Assembly (NCBI GenBank): GCA_944383355.1
Contig: CALWPF010000011.1
Span: 1-51,831 of the forward strand
Length of the DNA stretch: 51,831 nt
Direction: 5' to 3'
DNA from: an uncultured Clostridia bacterium
GTDB lineage: Bacteria > Bacillota > Clostridia > Christensenellales > UBA1242
The notes under the pieces were generated by a model. The model had not been told where the DNA came from. It worked only from the letters and a program-made list of their open reading frames with translations, and did not search any database. Of this stretch, positions 1-7,251 are shown piece after piece. Each line of letters opens with the position of its first letter. Position 1 is the stretch's first letter. A program made the translations under genes and the position numbers.

Positions 1-2
1 AT

Positions 3-27
3 AAAAGCCCTAAAAATAGGGCTTTTG
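3..27. terminator. Hairpin terminator at window edge
   Basis: A perfect stem (AAAAGCCCTA paired with TAGGGCTTTT) has T-rich flanks on both sides, so it can act in either direction. It lies beyond the terminator of the tRNA unit and may belong to a gene outside the window. Confidence 0.6.
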
Positions 28-43
28 AAAGGTTTTTGCAACA

Positions 44-71
44 AAAAAGAGAGCTGTAATAACTCTCTTTT
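44..71 (-). terminator. Terminator of the tRNA-Ala/tRNA-Ile unit
   Basis: On the minus strand a stem of AAAGAGAG with CTCTCTTT is followed by a run of T, directly after the encoded CCA of tRNA-Ile. This is a standard Rho-independent terminator. Confidence 0.75.
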
Positions 72-73
72 AT

Positions 74-150
74 TGGTAGGATTGAGTGGACTCGAACCAC
101 CGACCCCCACCTTATCAGGGTGGTGCTCTAACCGGCTGAGCTACAATCCT
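74..150 (-). tRNA. tRNA-Ile (anticodon GAT)
   Basis: A 77-base cloverleaf can be drawn on the minus strand. The acceptor arm AGGATTG pairs with CAATCCT, the D arm contains TAGCTCAG, the anticodon loop CTGATAA carries GAT, and the T loop contains GTTCGA. The 3' CCA is encoded (74-76). It follows tRNA-Ala in one unit, but with no rRNA beside it, although Ile and Ala tRNAs often sit in rRNA spacers. Confidence 0.95.
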
Positions 151-208
151 ATATCTATGTTTTAACGACTTTAACATCTGTCTATTGACATAACTTAGTT
201 GATTAAAA

Positions 209-250
209 CACCTTATCAGGGTGGTGCTCTAACTGACTGAGCTACATCTC
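209..250 (-). pseudogene. 5' half of a tRNA-Ile gene (remnant)
   Basis: These 42 bases repeat the 5' half of the neighbouring tRNA-Ile almost exactly: the end of the acceptor strand, the D arm, and the whole anticodon arm with GAT. After the anticodon stem the similarity stops, and no T arm or matching acceptor strand follows. It lies between tRNA-Ala and the intact tRNA-Ile in the same transcript. I read it as a partial duplication; a regulatory tRNA-like element is an alternative. Confidence 0.75.
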
Positions 251-338
251 TATATTTGCACGAAACTATCCAAAAGATTACTTGTGCTGCCAATATTATT
301 AAGTGCGGGATTACAGAAACAATCTATAATCCCACAAG

Positions 339-415
339 TGGTGGAGATAGTCGGGATCGAACCGACGACCTCCTGCTTGCAAGGCAGGCGCTCTAGCCAG
401 CTGAGCTATACCCCC
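339..415 (-). tRNA. tRNA-Ala (anticodon TGC)
   Basis: A 77-base cloverleaf on the minus strand. The acceptor GGGGGTA pairs with TATCTCC using G-U pairs, the anticodon loop TTGCAAG carries TGC, the T loop contains GTTCGATCC, and CCA is encoded at 339-341. It is the first gene of the Ala-Ile unit, about 35 bases after the promoter at 449-477. Confidence 0.95.
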
Positions 416-448
416 ATAACATTTTGTTTATCAAAAATTGACTTTTTA

Positions 449-477
449 ATAATAACATTATTTTATAGTATTGTCAA
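449..477 (-). promoter_or_regulatory. Promoter of tRNA-Ala/tRNA-Ile
   Basis: On the minus strand TTGACA (472-477), a 17-base spacer and TATTAT (449-454) with a TGT extension just before the -10 form a near-consensus vegetative promoter. Confidence 0.8.
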
Positions 478-543
478 CAAAAAAACTTAAACTTTTTTCA
501 AGTTTTTGACACCTAAAAATATTATAGATTAACTAAACTAAGT

Positions 544-572
544 TTGACAAAAATTTTATATTATGTTACACT
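544..572 (+). promoter_or_regulatory. Promoter of the thyX-like gene
   Basis: TTGACA (544-549), a 17-base spacer and TACACT (567-572) preceded by TGT form a strong promoter. The TTG of the -35 box could be mistaken for an early start codon, but it lies upstream of the expected transcript start. Confidence 0.75.
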
Positions 573-606
573 AGCGCCGAATGAAATCTATTTAAAAGAG
601 GCAAAA

Positions 607-1827
607 ATGAAAGTTTATTTAGTTTCCACTACGCATAGTGAGTCAATTGTTGATAACAATGGTCAAGAAAAATTATCCGAACTGTCAGATGTAGATTTTG
701 ACATAATTAAGCAAAGATTTTTACAAAACGCAGGGCATAGTGCTGGTATTTGTTATATGAAAGCCAGTTATGATGGTATAATCAATGAGTCATTGGATAA
801 AACAATGAAGCGAGCATCACAAACTATTACGAGCGGTCATCATAGTGTCTATGATCATGACAAAATAAGTTTGTATTTGGAGGATATACCCAAAGCTCTC
901 GCTATGGTGTTAAATAACGAAAAGTACTATGACACAAGTGAGAAATCTGCTCGTTATACTCAAATGCATCTTGATGGGAGAGAGCAGGCACTTTACAATA
1001 AATGGGTAGATATTTATAGGCAATTAATTATAGATGAATATCAATCGAAATATCCTGAATTCTTTACAAATACTAGAGTAACTAAATTAGCACAAGAAAA
1101 TGCTAGGTATTTAATATCTGTGTATACACCAACGAGTATGCGATATACGACTTCTTACAGGCAATTAAATTACATATACGGATTCATGCAAAGTGTGGTT
1201 TCGCAAGATTCTAATAACAAATTTTATAAACCAATTATCCCCGCAATGAGGAATTTAATGAAAGCCTTAAAACAAGTGATTGAACCTACTTTAACTGATA
1301 CTCAAAAGTACAGGCATTTTAGTTTGCTAAATAATAGCCCTTATGAAATTACACAGTATTATGGTGATGTTTATGCCACACATTACAATGGCTCATTAGC
1401 TCAATTAGCGCAGGCTCAAAGGCACAGAACTATTGACTATAGTTTTAAACTACTGGAAACTGATGAATATTATGTACCACCAATATTAAGAGGAAGAAAA
1501 GAGCTGATAGAGGAGTGGTTATCAGATTGTTATAAGAGTTCAAGTGCTACTCCGCAGGGAACCTTAGTTGATATACAAGAGCGTGGTAATCTCGATACTT
1601 TTATAGAAAAAATGAAAGAAAGAGAATGTAGTTATGCGCAATTGGAAATTAATCAGCAAACTACAAAAACAAATAAGGAATATTATCAAGCATTGGTAAA
1701 GCAAAATCATCCAAGGGCACAAGAGTTAAAAGAGTACCAAAAAGGTGCTAGATGTACTTTCCCAACTTATGAATGTAATTCTCCATGTAAATTTTCTGAG
1801 GGCATTAATCTAACACGTCGTATTTAA
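607..1827 (+). CDS. thyX: Two-domain ThyX-like flavin-dependent thymidylate synthase
   Basis: ThyX makes dTMP from dUMP using methylenetetrahydrofolate, FAD and NADPH, and works as a homotetramer with active sites between subunits. The start is the ATG at 607, with AAAGAGG before it, which gives 406 residues; single-domain ThyX is usually 200-250. Two ThyX-like halves are visible. In the first (about 77-118) GHHSVYDHD is followed by N103-N104-E105 where the Arg-His-Arg motif should be, and then by SARY (114-117). In the second (about 255-300) R272-H273-R274 is present but the downstream SxRY motif is not recognisable. A cysteine-containing segment closes the protein. The family assignment rests on these motifs and the spacing around them, so it is likely but not certain. 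It is a single-gene unit with its own promoter. Confidence 0.7.
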   Translation: MKVYLVSTTHSESIVDNNGQEKLSELSDVDFDIIKQRFLQNAGHSAGICYMKASYDGIINESLDKTMKRASQTITSGHHSVYDHDKISLYLEDIPKALAMVLNNEKYYDTSEKSARYTQMHLDGREQALYNKWVDIYRQLIIDEYQSKYPEFFTNTRVTKLAQENARYLISVYTPTSMRYTTSYRQLNYIYGFMQSVVSQDSNNKFYKPIIPAMRNLMKALKQVIEPTLTDTQKYRHFSLLNNSPYEITQYYGDVYATHYNGSLAQLAQAQRHRTIDYSFKLLETDEYYVPPILRGRKELIEEWLSDCYKSSSATPQGTLVDIQERGNLDTFIEKMKERECSYAQLEINQQTTKTNKEYYQALVKQNHPRAQELKEYQKGARCTFPTYECNSPCKFSEGINLTRRI

Positions 1828-1873
1828 AAAATAATTACATAATTTTACATAAATAAATTTTAGTTACAATCAT

Positions 1874-1908
1874 AAAAAAGAGGTGATAACCAATGGTCTA
1901 ATCACCTC
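1874..1908 (-). terminator. Terminator of tRNA-Trp
   Basis: GAGGTGAT (1880-1887) and ATCACCTC (1901-1908) form an 8-base stem, followed on the minus strand by six T. It also lies just after the thyX-like gene on the plus strand, but there the tail is not T-rich. Confidence 0.75.
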
Positions 1909-1939
1909 AATAAAATTGTCTTAAAATTTAAGAACAGAT

Positions 1940-2013
1940 TGGCAGGGGAGCAGAGAATCGAACTCTGACCTATGGTTTTGGAGACCACTACTCTACCATT
2001 AAGCCACTCCCCT
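1940..2013 (-). tRNA. tRNA-Trp (anticodon CCA)
   Basis: A 74-base cloverleaf on the minus strand. The acceptor AGGGGAG pairs with CTCCCCT, the anticodon loop contains CCA, the T arm contains GTTCGATTC, and the 3' CCA is encoded at 1940-1942. It is a single-gene unit with its own promoter and terminator. Confidence 0.95.
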
Positions 2014-2027
2014 AAGACAACATATTC

Positions 2028-2056
2028 ATTATATAAGATTTTTATGATTTAGTCAA
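2028..2056 (-). promoter_or_regulatory. Promoter of tRNA-Trp
   Basis: On the minus strand TTGACT (2051-2056), 17 bases and a perfect TATAAT (2028-2033) lie about 15 bases upstream of the mature tRNA 5' end. Confidence 0.8.
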
Positions 2057-2115
2057 CAGATTATGCTAATTATTTACTGTTTTTAAATTTAAACAAAATG
2101 TAAGAGTGGTGTAGT

Positions 2116-2568
2116 ATGAAACATGTCATTATTTATACTGATGGAGCTTGTAGTGGTAATCCTGGCCCTGGTGGTTGGGGGGTATTGTTAATTTATGGCA
2201 CTTACCAAAAATCTATGAGTGGCTTTGTCAATAATACAACAAACAATCAAATGGAAATGTATGCAGTTATAAAAGCACTTGAACAGTTAAAAGAAGAATG
2301 TGAGGTAGACTTATATAGTGATTCAGCTTATGTAGTTAATGCATTCACATTGGGCTGGGTTAATGAATGGCAAAAACATAATTGGAAAACTTCTAATAAA
2401 GAAGATGTAAAAAATAAAGAGTTATGGGAAAAATTAGTAACTTTGACCAATCAACATAAAATTAGTTGGCACAAAGTTAAAGGTCATTCTGACAATGAAT
2501 ACAACAATACTTGCGATAAACTAGCCAGAGCAGAGGTAGATAAATATCTAAAAAATATGGTTTCATAA
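2116..2568 (+). CDS. rnhA: Ribonuclease HI
   Basis: This enzyme cuts the RNA strand of RNA-DNA hybrids, removing primer RNA and R-loops. The 150-residue protein is the usual size for type HI and keeps all four metal-binding acidic residues: D9 (in TDGA), E47 (in MEMYA), D69 (in YSDS) and D134. The loop histidine is in the HKVKGHSDN stretch near residue 120. The ribosome-binding site is weak (GAGTGG upstream of the ATG). The gene ends in a hairpin terminator (2592-2638), so it is not in the recN operon. Confidence 0.93.
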   Translation: MKHVIIYTDGACSGNPGPGGWGVLLIYGTYQKSMSGFVNNTTNNQMEMYAVIKALEQLKEECEVDLYSDSAYVVNAFTLGWVNEWQKHNWKTSNKEDVKNKELWEKLVTLTNQHKISWHKVKGHSDNEYNNTCDKLARAEVDKYLKNMVS

Positions 2569-2591
2569 TCTTAGTTCAAATGAATTAACGT

Positions 2592-2638
2592 AAAACGCAA
2601 ATTGAATCAAAATTTTGTTTGATTTGATTGCGTTTTTT
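2592..2638 (+). terminator. Terminator of rnhA
   Basis: AAAACGCAA (2592-2600) pairs with TTGCGTTTT (2628-2636). The inner arms are also partly complementary, and the tail is TTTTTT. The 3' arm overlaps the recN -35 box, so the end of one unit and the start of the next share bases. Confidence 0.75.
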
Positions 2639-2656
2639 GTTAATATGTTCTATAAT
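2628..2656 (+). promoter_or_regulatory. Promoter of recN
   Basis: TTGCGT (2628-2633), a 17-base spacer and a perfect TATAAT (2651-2656). The predicted transcript start falls on the LexA box at 2663-2674. Confidence 0.7.
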
Positions 2657-2662
2657 TTATTA

Positions 2663-2674
2663 GAACATATGTTT
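2663..2674 (+). promoter_or_regulatory. LexA (SOS) box of recN
   Basis: GAACATATGTTT differs by one base from the ideal Gram-positive SOS palindrome GAACATATGTTC. It lies seven bases after the -10 box and just before the ribosome-binding site, a position from which bound LexA would block transcription. The same core, with the complementary flank, is present at lexA in this window. Confidence 0.85.
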
Positions 2675-2686
2675 GAGGGGGCAAAT

Positions 2687-4375
2687 ATGCTACAAAAAGT
2701 AAGTATTAAAAACTATGCGTTGATAAAAAATATTGACATAGACCTTGTAATGGGATTGAATGTATTAACTGGTGAAACAGGTGCTGGTAAATCTATGATT
2801 TTGTCAGCTATTAATTTTGCTTTAGGGAGTAAAGCAGATAAGTCTTGTATTATGAATGGAGCAACTCAAACAAAAGTAGAATTGGTATTTGGTGATAACA
2901 ATGAAATGCTATACTCAAAACTGATGGAGATGGGTATTGTATTTGAACAAAACGATGATTGTTTGATTGTCAATAGAATTTTATCACTTGATGGGAAAAA
3001 TGAAATACATATAAACGGTCAGAATGCTAACATTTCAATGCTTAAAGAATTAGCCTCAATCTTAGTAGATTGGTGTGGACAGCACGAACACCAAATACTC
3101 TTAAATAGTAAACATCATATTAACTTAATTGATAATTATATAGGCGATGATTTATTTGCACTTAAATCGGCGTTATCTTTACAAATACAAGAATTAACAA
3201 AAATCAAAAATGATATAAAAAAGTTATGCGGGAATGATTTAGATATTCAGCGCAATTACGATTTGCTCAAATACCAAATAGAAGAACTAGAGCAAGCAAA
3301 TTTAATAGAGGGAGAAGATATAGAATTAATAGAACAAAGGCGAAAATATCAAAATTCACAAAGAATTGTAGAAGGACTAAGTGAAATTGTGACATTACTC
3401 GATGGTAATGAAGATGGTGGTATGGTAAATGCTATAAATAATGCAAGACATAATCTGTCTACCTTATCTACATTTGAAAACAAATGTGCAAATTTGTCAG
3501 AAAGATTGCTTGGAATAAAAATTGAATTAGTTGATATAATTGAACAGCTAAAAGATCTCTTATTGGATTATAATTTTGATGAAAATGATTTTAATCGCAT
3601 AAATGATAGATTGGACATAATTAAATCTTTGGGTAGAAAATATGGTGGAAGCGTACATGAAATGTTGGAATATTTGGGCAATGCGAAAAGACAACTAGAT
3701 GAATTTGAGGGGAGAGAAGAGTTATTAACAAATCTAAACAAGAAAAAAATTAATTTGGAAGAAGAGATACATAACACATGCGAGGCAATATCAAAAAAGA
3801 GAAAAGAAAAATCAAGTATTATGACTAAGCATATAGTTAAAGAATTACAAGAGTTAGGAATGACTAATACAGTTTTTGATATTAAATTCGGCGTAACAGA
3901 TCCAACAGCAACTGGCAAAGACAGTGTTGAGTTTTATTTTAGTGCTAACAGTGGATGTGAGTCTAAACCACTTTCGAAGGTTATATCTGGGGGAGAAATG
4001 TCTAGGCTTATGCTAGCATTTAAAATTGTTTTTGGAGAAACTTTTCATACAAACACTATGATTTTTGACGAAATAGATTCTGGCGTGAGTGGAGGAATTG
4101 CACAAATAGTTGCAAAAAAGCTAAAAAAGCTAGCGGTAAGTAACCAAATAATAGTTATTACGCATTTACCAGTCATCGCAGCTTCTGCAGACAAACACTA
4201 TTTCATCGAAAAAGTAGATAATGGAGAAACGACTACCACTACATTACGTACTCTACAAGAAAATGAATGTTTAAACGAGATTGCTAGATTAGCAGGAGGG
4301 CAAAAAGGTTCTCAAGCAGCTTTAGCACATGCAATGGAGATGCGCGAATTATCCAAAAAGCACGCTAGCCTTTAA
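2687..4375 (+). CDS. recN: DNA repair protein RecN
   Basis: RecN is an SMC-like ATPase that gathers and holds broken DNA ends during double-strand break repair. I choose the ATG at 2687 (562 residues, normal for the family) because GAGGGGG precedes it and the protein then starts with the conserved MLQKVSIKNYALI. An earlier in-frame TTG at 2615 lies inside the rnhA terminator, upstream of the promoter. Walker A is GETGAGKS (29-36). The middle is a long coiled coil. The ABC signature SGGEMSR and Walker B IFDEIDSG are near the C-terminus. The LexA box in its promoter marks it as damage-inducible. Upstream of spoIVB and spo0A it keeps the classic Bacillota order, but argR, which often precedes it, is elsewhere. 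Confidence 0.96.
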   Translation: MLQKVSIKNYALIKNIDIDLVMGLNVLTGETGAGKSMILSAINFALGSKADKSCIMNGATQTKVELVFGDNNEMLYSKLMEMGIVFEQNDDCLIVNRILSLDGKNEIHINGQNANISMLKELASILVDWCGQHEHQILLNSKHHINLIDNYIGDDLFALKSALSLQIQELTKIKNDIKKLCGNDLDIQRNYDLLKYQIEELEQANLIEGEDIELIEQRRKYQNSQRIVEGLSEIVTLLDGNEDGGMVNAINNARHNLSTLSTFENKCANLSERLLGIKIELVDIIEQLKDLLLDYNFDENDFNRINDRLDIIKSLGRKYGGSVHEMLEYLGNAKRQLDEFEGREELLTNLNKKKINLEEEIHNTCEAISKKRKEKSSIMTKHIVKELQELGMTNTVFDIKFGVTDPTATGKDSVEFYFSANSGCESKPLSKVISGGEMSRLMLAFKIVFGETFHTNTMIFDEIDSGVSGGIAQIVAKKLKKLAVSNQIIVITHLPVIAASADKHYFIEKVDNGETTTTTLRTLQENECLNEIARLAGGQKGSQAALAHAMEMRELSKKHASL

Positions 4376-4448
4376 CATTTTTTTCCTCATAGTTTTTTGT
4401 ATAATTCCAATATTAATTTGTAAAATAATTCTCTGTATGGAGAATTAA

Positions 4449-5645
4449 ATGAAACGAGTCAATGTATTATTTATAGCTTTTGCATATTTGATAGCAATTT
4501 TATTTTGTATAACTTGCTGGGCTGTCCCATTTGATAGAATATTTAATACAAATGAAATTGTTGTTCTCTCAAGTGAATTGGGTAAAATTGATGAACAAAA
4601 AGATTTTGGGGCTTTAGTAAATGCAAGATTTAATTCACAAAATAACACTGTAGAATACTATTTACTAAATGCAATCAAATTAAAATCTGTCGCCGCTATG
4701 ATTGTGGAACCTCAATATGTGTACCTGGGCGGTGATGTTTTGGGATTTGTTTACAAGACAAATGGTGTTTTGGTAATAGGGACGAATCCTATAGTAGACA
4801 ATTCGCACATAGTGGAAGATGCTAAACAAAACGAACTACACACTGGAGATATACTCACAGCCATTAATAATAATCCTATAACATCTGTAAGTGATATACC
4901 AGCCATATTAAATACTGGAAGTGAAGAAAAAAATGATATTACAATACATGGAATACGTGAGGGGGAAAAGTTTAGTGTTAAAGCCACTCCTAGATATGAT
5001 GATTTGACTAAAACATATAAATTAGGCATTTGGGTGAAAGACAGTATGAGTGGTTTAGGTACACTTACATACATAGTGCCAGAAAATAATAAATTTGGAG
5101 CATTGGGCCATGCGCTAACGGACAGTAGCACTGGTAGCGCCATAGATGTCGCAAAAGGATATGTTTATAACTGTGATATACTAGGTATCAAGAGAGCCAG
5201 CAGGGGAGTGCCTGGAGAAATACGAGGCGTTTTAAGAGCGAATAAATCTCAAGGGGAATTGGAATCAAATACCGAATGTGGTCTGATAGGTTATTTCGAT
5301 CAATCATCGCAAAGTCTCAAAAACAGAAAACTTATTCAAGTAGGTGGACATAATACTGCAGTTGCTGGAGAGGCTGAAATTTATACTTGCCTAGATGGGA
5401 GCAATATTAGACCATACAAAATTGAAATTATAAAAACGAATTATCAGTCCGCATCAAACAAAAAAAGTTTAGTTTTTAAAGTTACTGATAAAAGATTAAT
5501 AGATACCACCGGTGGAATAGTACAGGGTATGAGTGGTAGTCCAATAGTGCAAAATGGTAAACTTATTGGCGCAGTGACTCATGTATTTGTCAATGATGCG
5601 ACAAAAGGATTTGGAATATTTGTAGAGAATATGTTAGCTCAGTAA
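4449..5645 (+). CDS. spoIVB: SpoIVB serine peptidase (S55 family)
   Basis: SpoIVB is made in the forespore, crosses into the space between the two membranes, and cuts SpoIVFA so that pro-sigma-K can be activated. The 398-residue protein has an N-terminal membrane helix (about 5-27), a PDZ domain around residues 100-175 (GDILTAINN region) and a C-terminal S55 peptidase domain. His221 in LGHALTDS and Ser364 in GMSGSPI match the catalytic His and Ser of the Bacillus enzyme. The start ATG follows TGGAGAA. Position between recN and spo0A supports the name. Confidence 0.95.
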   Translation: MKRVNVLFIAFAYLIAILFCITCWAVPFDRIFNTNEIVVLSSELGKIDEQKDFGALVNARFNSQNNTVEYYLLNAIKLKSVAAMIVEPQYVYLGGDVLGFVYKTNGVLVIGTNPIVDNSHIVEDAKQNELHTGDILTAINNNPITSVSDIPAILNTGSEEKNDITIHGIREGEKFSVKATPRYDDLTKTYKLGIWVKDSMSGLGTLTYIVPENNKFGALGHALTDSSTGSAIDVAKGYVYNCDILGIKRASRGVPGEIRGVLRANKSQGELESNTECGLIGYFDQSSQSLKNRKLIQVGGHNTAVAGEAEIYTCLDGSNIRPYKIEIIKTNYQSASNKKSLVFKVTDKRLIDTTGGIVQGMSGSPIVQNGKLIGAVTHVFVNDATKGFGIFVENMLAQ

Positions 5646-5681
5646 TTTTTTAAAAAATTATTAAAAAATTATAAAAAATAT

Positions 5682-5710
5682 TTGATTATTTACAATTGAT
5701 ATGTTATACT
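5682..5710 (+). promoter_or_regulatory. Promoter of spo0A
   Basis: TTGATT (5682-5687), 17 bases and TATACT (5705-5710) preceded by TGT form an extended -10 vegetative promoter. It overlaps an ATG at 5701, which therefore cannot be the start used. Confidence 0.7.
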
Positions 5711-5736
5711 GCCAGTGTACTGAGGAGGTTAAGGCA

Positions 5737-6528
5737 GTGGGAGCTAGCATAAATGCTCTATATTTTTTTTCTAAAAATAAATATTTTGATAGTAATTTGA
5801 AATCCACAATGTATAAAAATAAAGTTGATGTAGATTATGAAACCTCATTAACTTGTTTTTTGTCAAAAATAGTGATTTTACAGCCCGAAGTGGTGTTTAT
5901 AGACGATAAATCATTTGCAGAAGGCTACGATTTTCTTAATTTATTCTCTGTAGATTCACCATTTTTTGTGCCGTCTGTAATACTTTTGACTGATGAATGT
6001 AGCACAAAAGATATAATCCCACAGAATATTTTCATATTAGACAAGCATTCATATTTGGATCAAGCTATATTAATTTGTAACAAACAAATAGAATCTAGAT
6101 TTTTTTACAAAATTCCATCTTACTTATCATTTTGTTATTATGACACAATTAATACTATACTGCGTGAAATCGGTATAAACCCAAAATCTAGTGGTACTAT
6201 TTTTTTAAGAGACTGTATAAACTTGGTAATATCAAATGGATGCAAAGCTACCTGTTTTAATAAAAGTGTGTATTCGAATATAGCAACTTACCACAATACT
6301 TCAGTTGCTAATGTAGAGAGATGTATTCGATCGGCACTTAATACAGCATGGACATCAACAAAAATAAAGATCAAGGCACAATTTGATTGCCATAAAATAT
6401 TTAATGATAAGCCCACAGTAAAAGAGTTGATATACTATATTGCTAATTATATAAAAGATAGAGAAATAGAAAACAAATTTAAAAACACTATTAATCCGTG
6501 TTTAATCGAAAAAGTTTCAAACCTATAG
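5737..6528 (+). CDS. spo0A: Spo0A homologue with degenerate receiver domain
   Basis: Spo0A is the master regulator that switches cells into sporulation when its receiver is phosphorylated. I place the start at GTG 5737, eight bases after GAGGAGG; the ATG at 5701 overlaps the promoter. This gives 263 residues (B. subtilis 267). The C-terminal DNA-binding domain is clear: INTILREIGI, then an SVANVERCIRSALNTAW recognition-helix region (about 189-205) matching the VERAIRHAI segment of Spo0A, and the final KPTVKELI stretch. The receiver half is poorly conserved. Asp56 aligns with the phosphorylated Asp and Lys103 with the conserved Lys, but positions 10-11, normally the Asp-Asp pair holding magnesium, are Phe-Phe. 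The locus right after spoIVB makes it the positional spo0A. Whether it is still phosphorylated is open. Confidence 0.85.
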   Translation: MGASINALYFFSKNKYFDSNLKSTMYKNKVDVDYETSLTCFLSKIVILQPEVVFIDDKSFAEGYDFLNLFSVDSPFFVPSVILLTDECSTKDIIPQNIFILDKHSYLDQAILICNKQIESRFFYKIPSYLSFCYYDTINTILREIGINPKSSGTIFLRDCINLVISNGCKATCFNKSVYSNIATYHNTSVANVERCIRSALNTAWTSTKIKIKAQFDCHKIFNDKPTVKELIYYIANYIKDREIENKFKNTINPCLIEKVSNL

Positions 6529-6561
6529 AATATATCATTATCTTAAATCATAAATTACATT

Positions 6562-7194
6562 ATGAATGTAAAATTTATGAGAGCTTTTGATAGAATTAAA
6601 TTCTTATTATTTGAACACTTTTCATCTTATAAATGGGCATATTTAATTATTGGATTGTTTGCAATATTGGGCTTAATTATTGGCTTAATTGCAGGTTTTA
6701 GCAATTCTTCAAACCTTGATATGGACGATATCCCTGATAGTATATTATTGGGTGTATTACAGCATAATATTAGTGCATCCGCACTTTTATTTTCTAGATT
6801 ATTTAGTTTTATTCTAACATCTTTATTAATTTTTTTAATCAATTTTAGACCTTGGCTTAGTATGATCGCTATATTAATAGTTATGTATAAGGCATTTATA
6901 ATTGGCTCCTCATGCGCTATTATCATTAACCTATTCCAAATAGGTGGTTTTATCAATGTATTTATTGTTTATTTACCATGCAATATATTTTGGCTTTTCG
7001 CATTAGTATCTTGGTGTACCATTTGTTCGTATCATAATTGGGAAACAAGACACTATGGTGGCTGTATAGTTGGTCGTGATTTTGTTTGCAGAAAAAGGGC
7101 AGTTATGTTAACACTAATAATGTTTATCTTTATAGTTTCACTTATTGAGTGCATTTTGTTACCTGTATTTTGTTCAGCTATTATTTTGAGTTAA
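6562..7194 (+). CDS. SpoIIM-like membrane protein
   Basis: A 210-residue integral membrane protein with about five helices (roughly 27-48, 72-95, 98-118, 128-150 and 183-205). Size, helix spacing, the aromatic third-quarter segment and the final helix resemble SpoIIM, part of the SpoIID-SpoIIM-SpoIIP complex that drives engulfment of the forespore by removing septal peptidoglycan. It lies between spo0A and a dacF-like gene; in Bacillus spoIIM is also close to dacF. No catalytic motif is expected. Another small membrane protein of the DUF95/SpoIIM superfamily is the main alternative. Confidence 0.55.
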   Translation: MNVKFMRAFDRIKFLLFEHFSSYKWAYLIIGLFAILGLIIGLIAGFSNSSNLDMDDIPDSILLGVLQHNISASALLFSRLFSFILTSLLIFLINFRPWLSMIAILIVMYKAFIIGSSCAIIINLFQIGGFINVFIVYLPCNIFWLFALVSWCTICSYHNWETRHYGGCIVGRDFVCRKRAVMLTLIMFIFIVSLIECILLPVFCSAIILS

Positions 7195-7251
7195 TTTTAC
7201 ATAAAAGGTAATATTTCGCATAAAATATCTTCACAAAAGGGAGATAGTTAC

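Noticed and set aside
284..490. Plus-strand open frame of 68 codons over the tRNA-Ala region
   Set aside because: It is the antisense reading of a tRNA gene, a well-known false protein; tRNA-Ala on the minus strand explains the sequence.
544..606. Extended N-terminus of the ThyX-like protein from a TTG at 544
   Set aside because: The TTG is the -35 box of the promoter, and no ribosome-binding site precedes it. The ATG at 607 has one.
2615..2686. Extended N-terminus of RecN from a TTG at 2615
   Set aside because: It begins inside the rnhA terminator and upstream of the recN promoter; the conserved protein starts at 2687.
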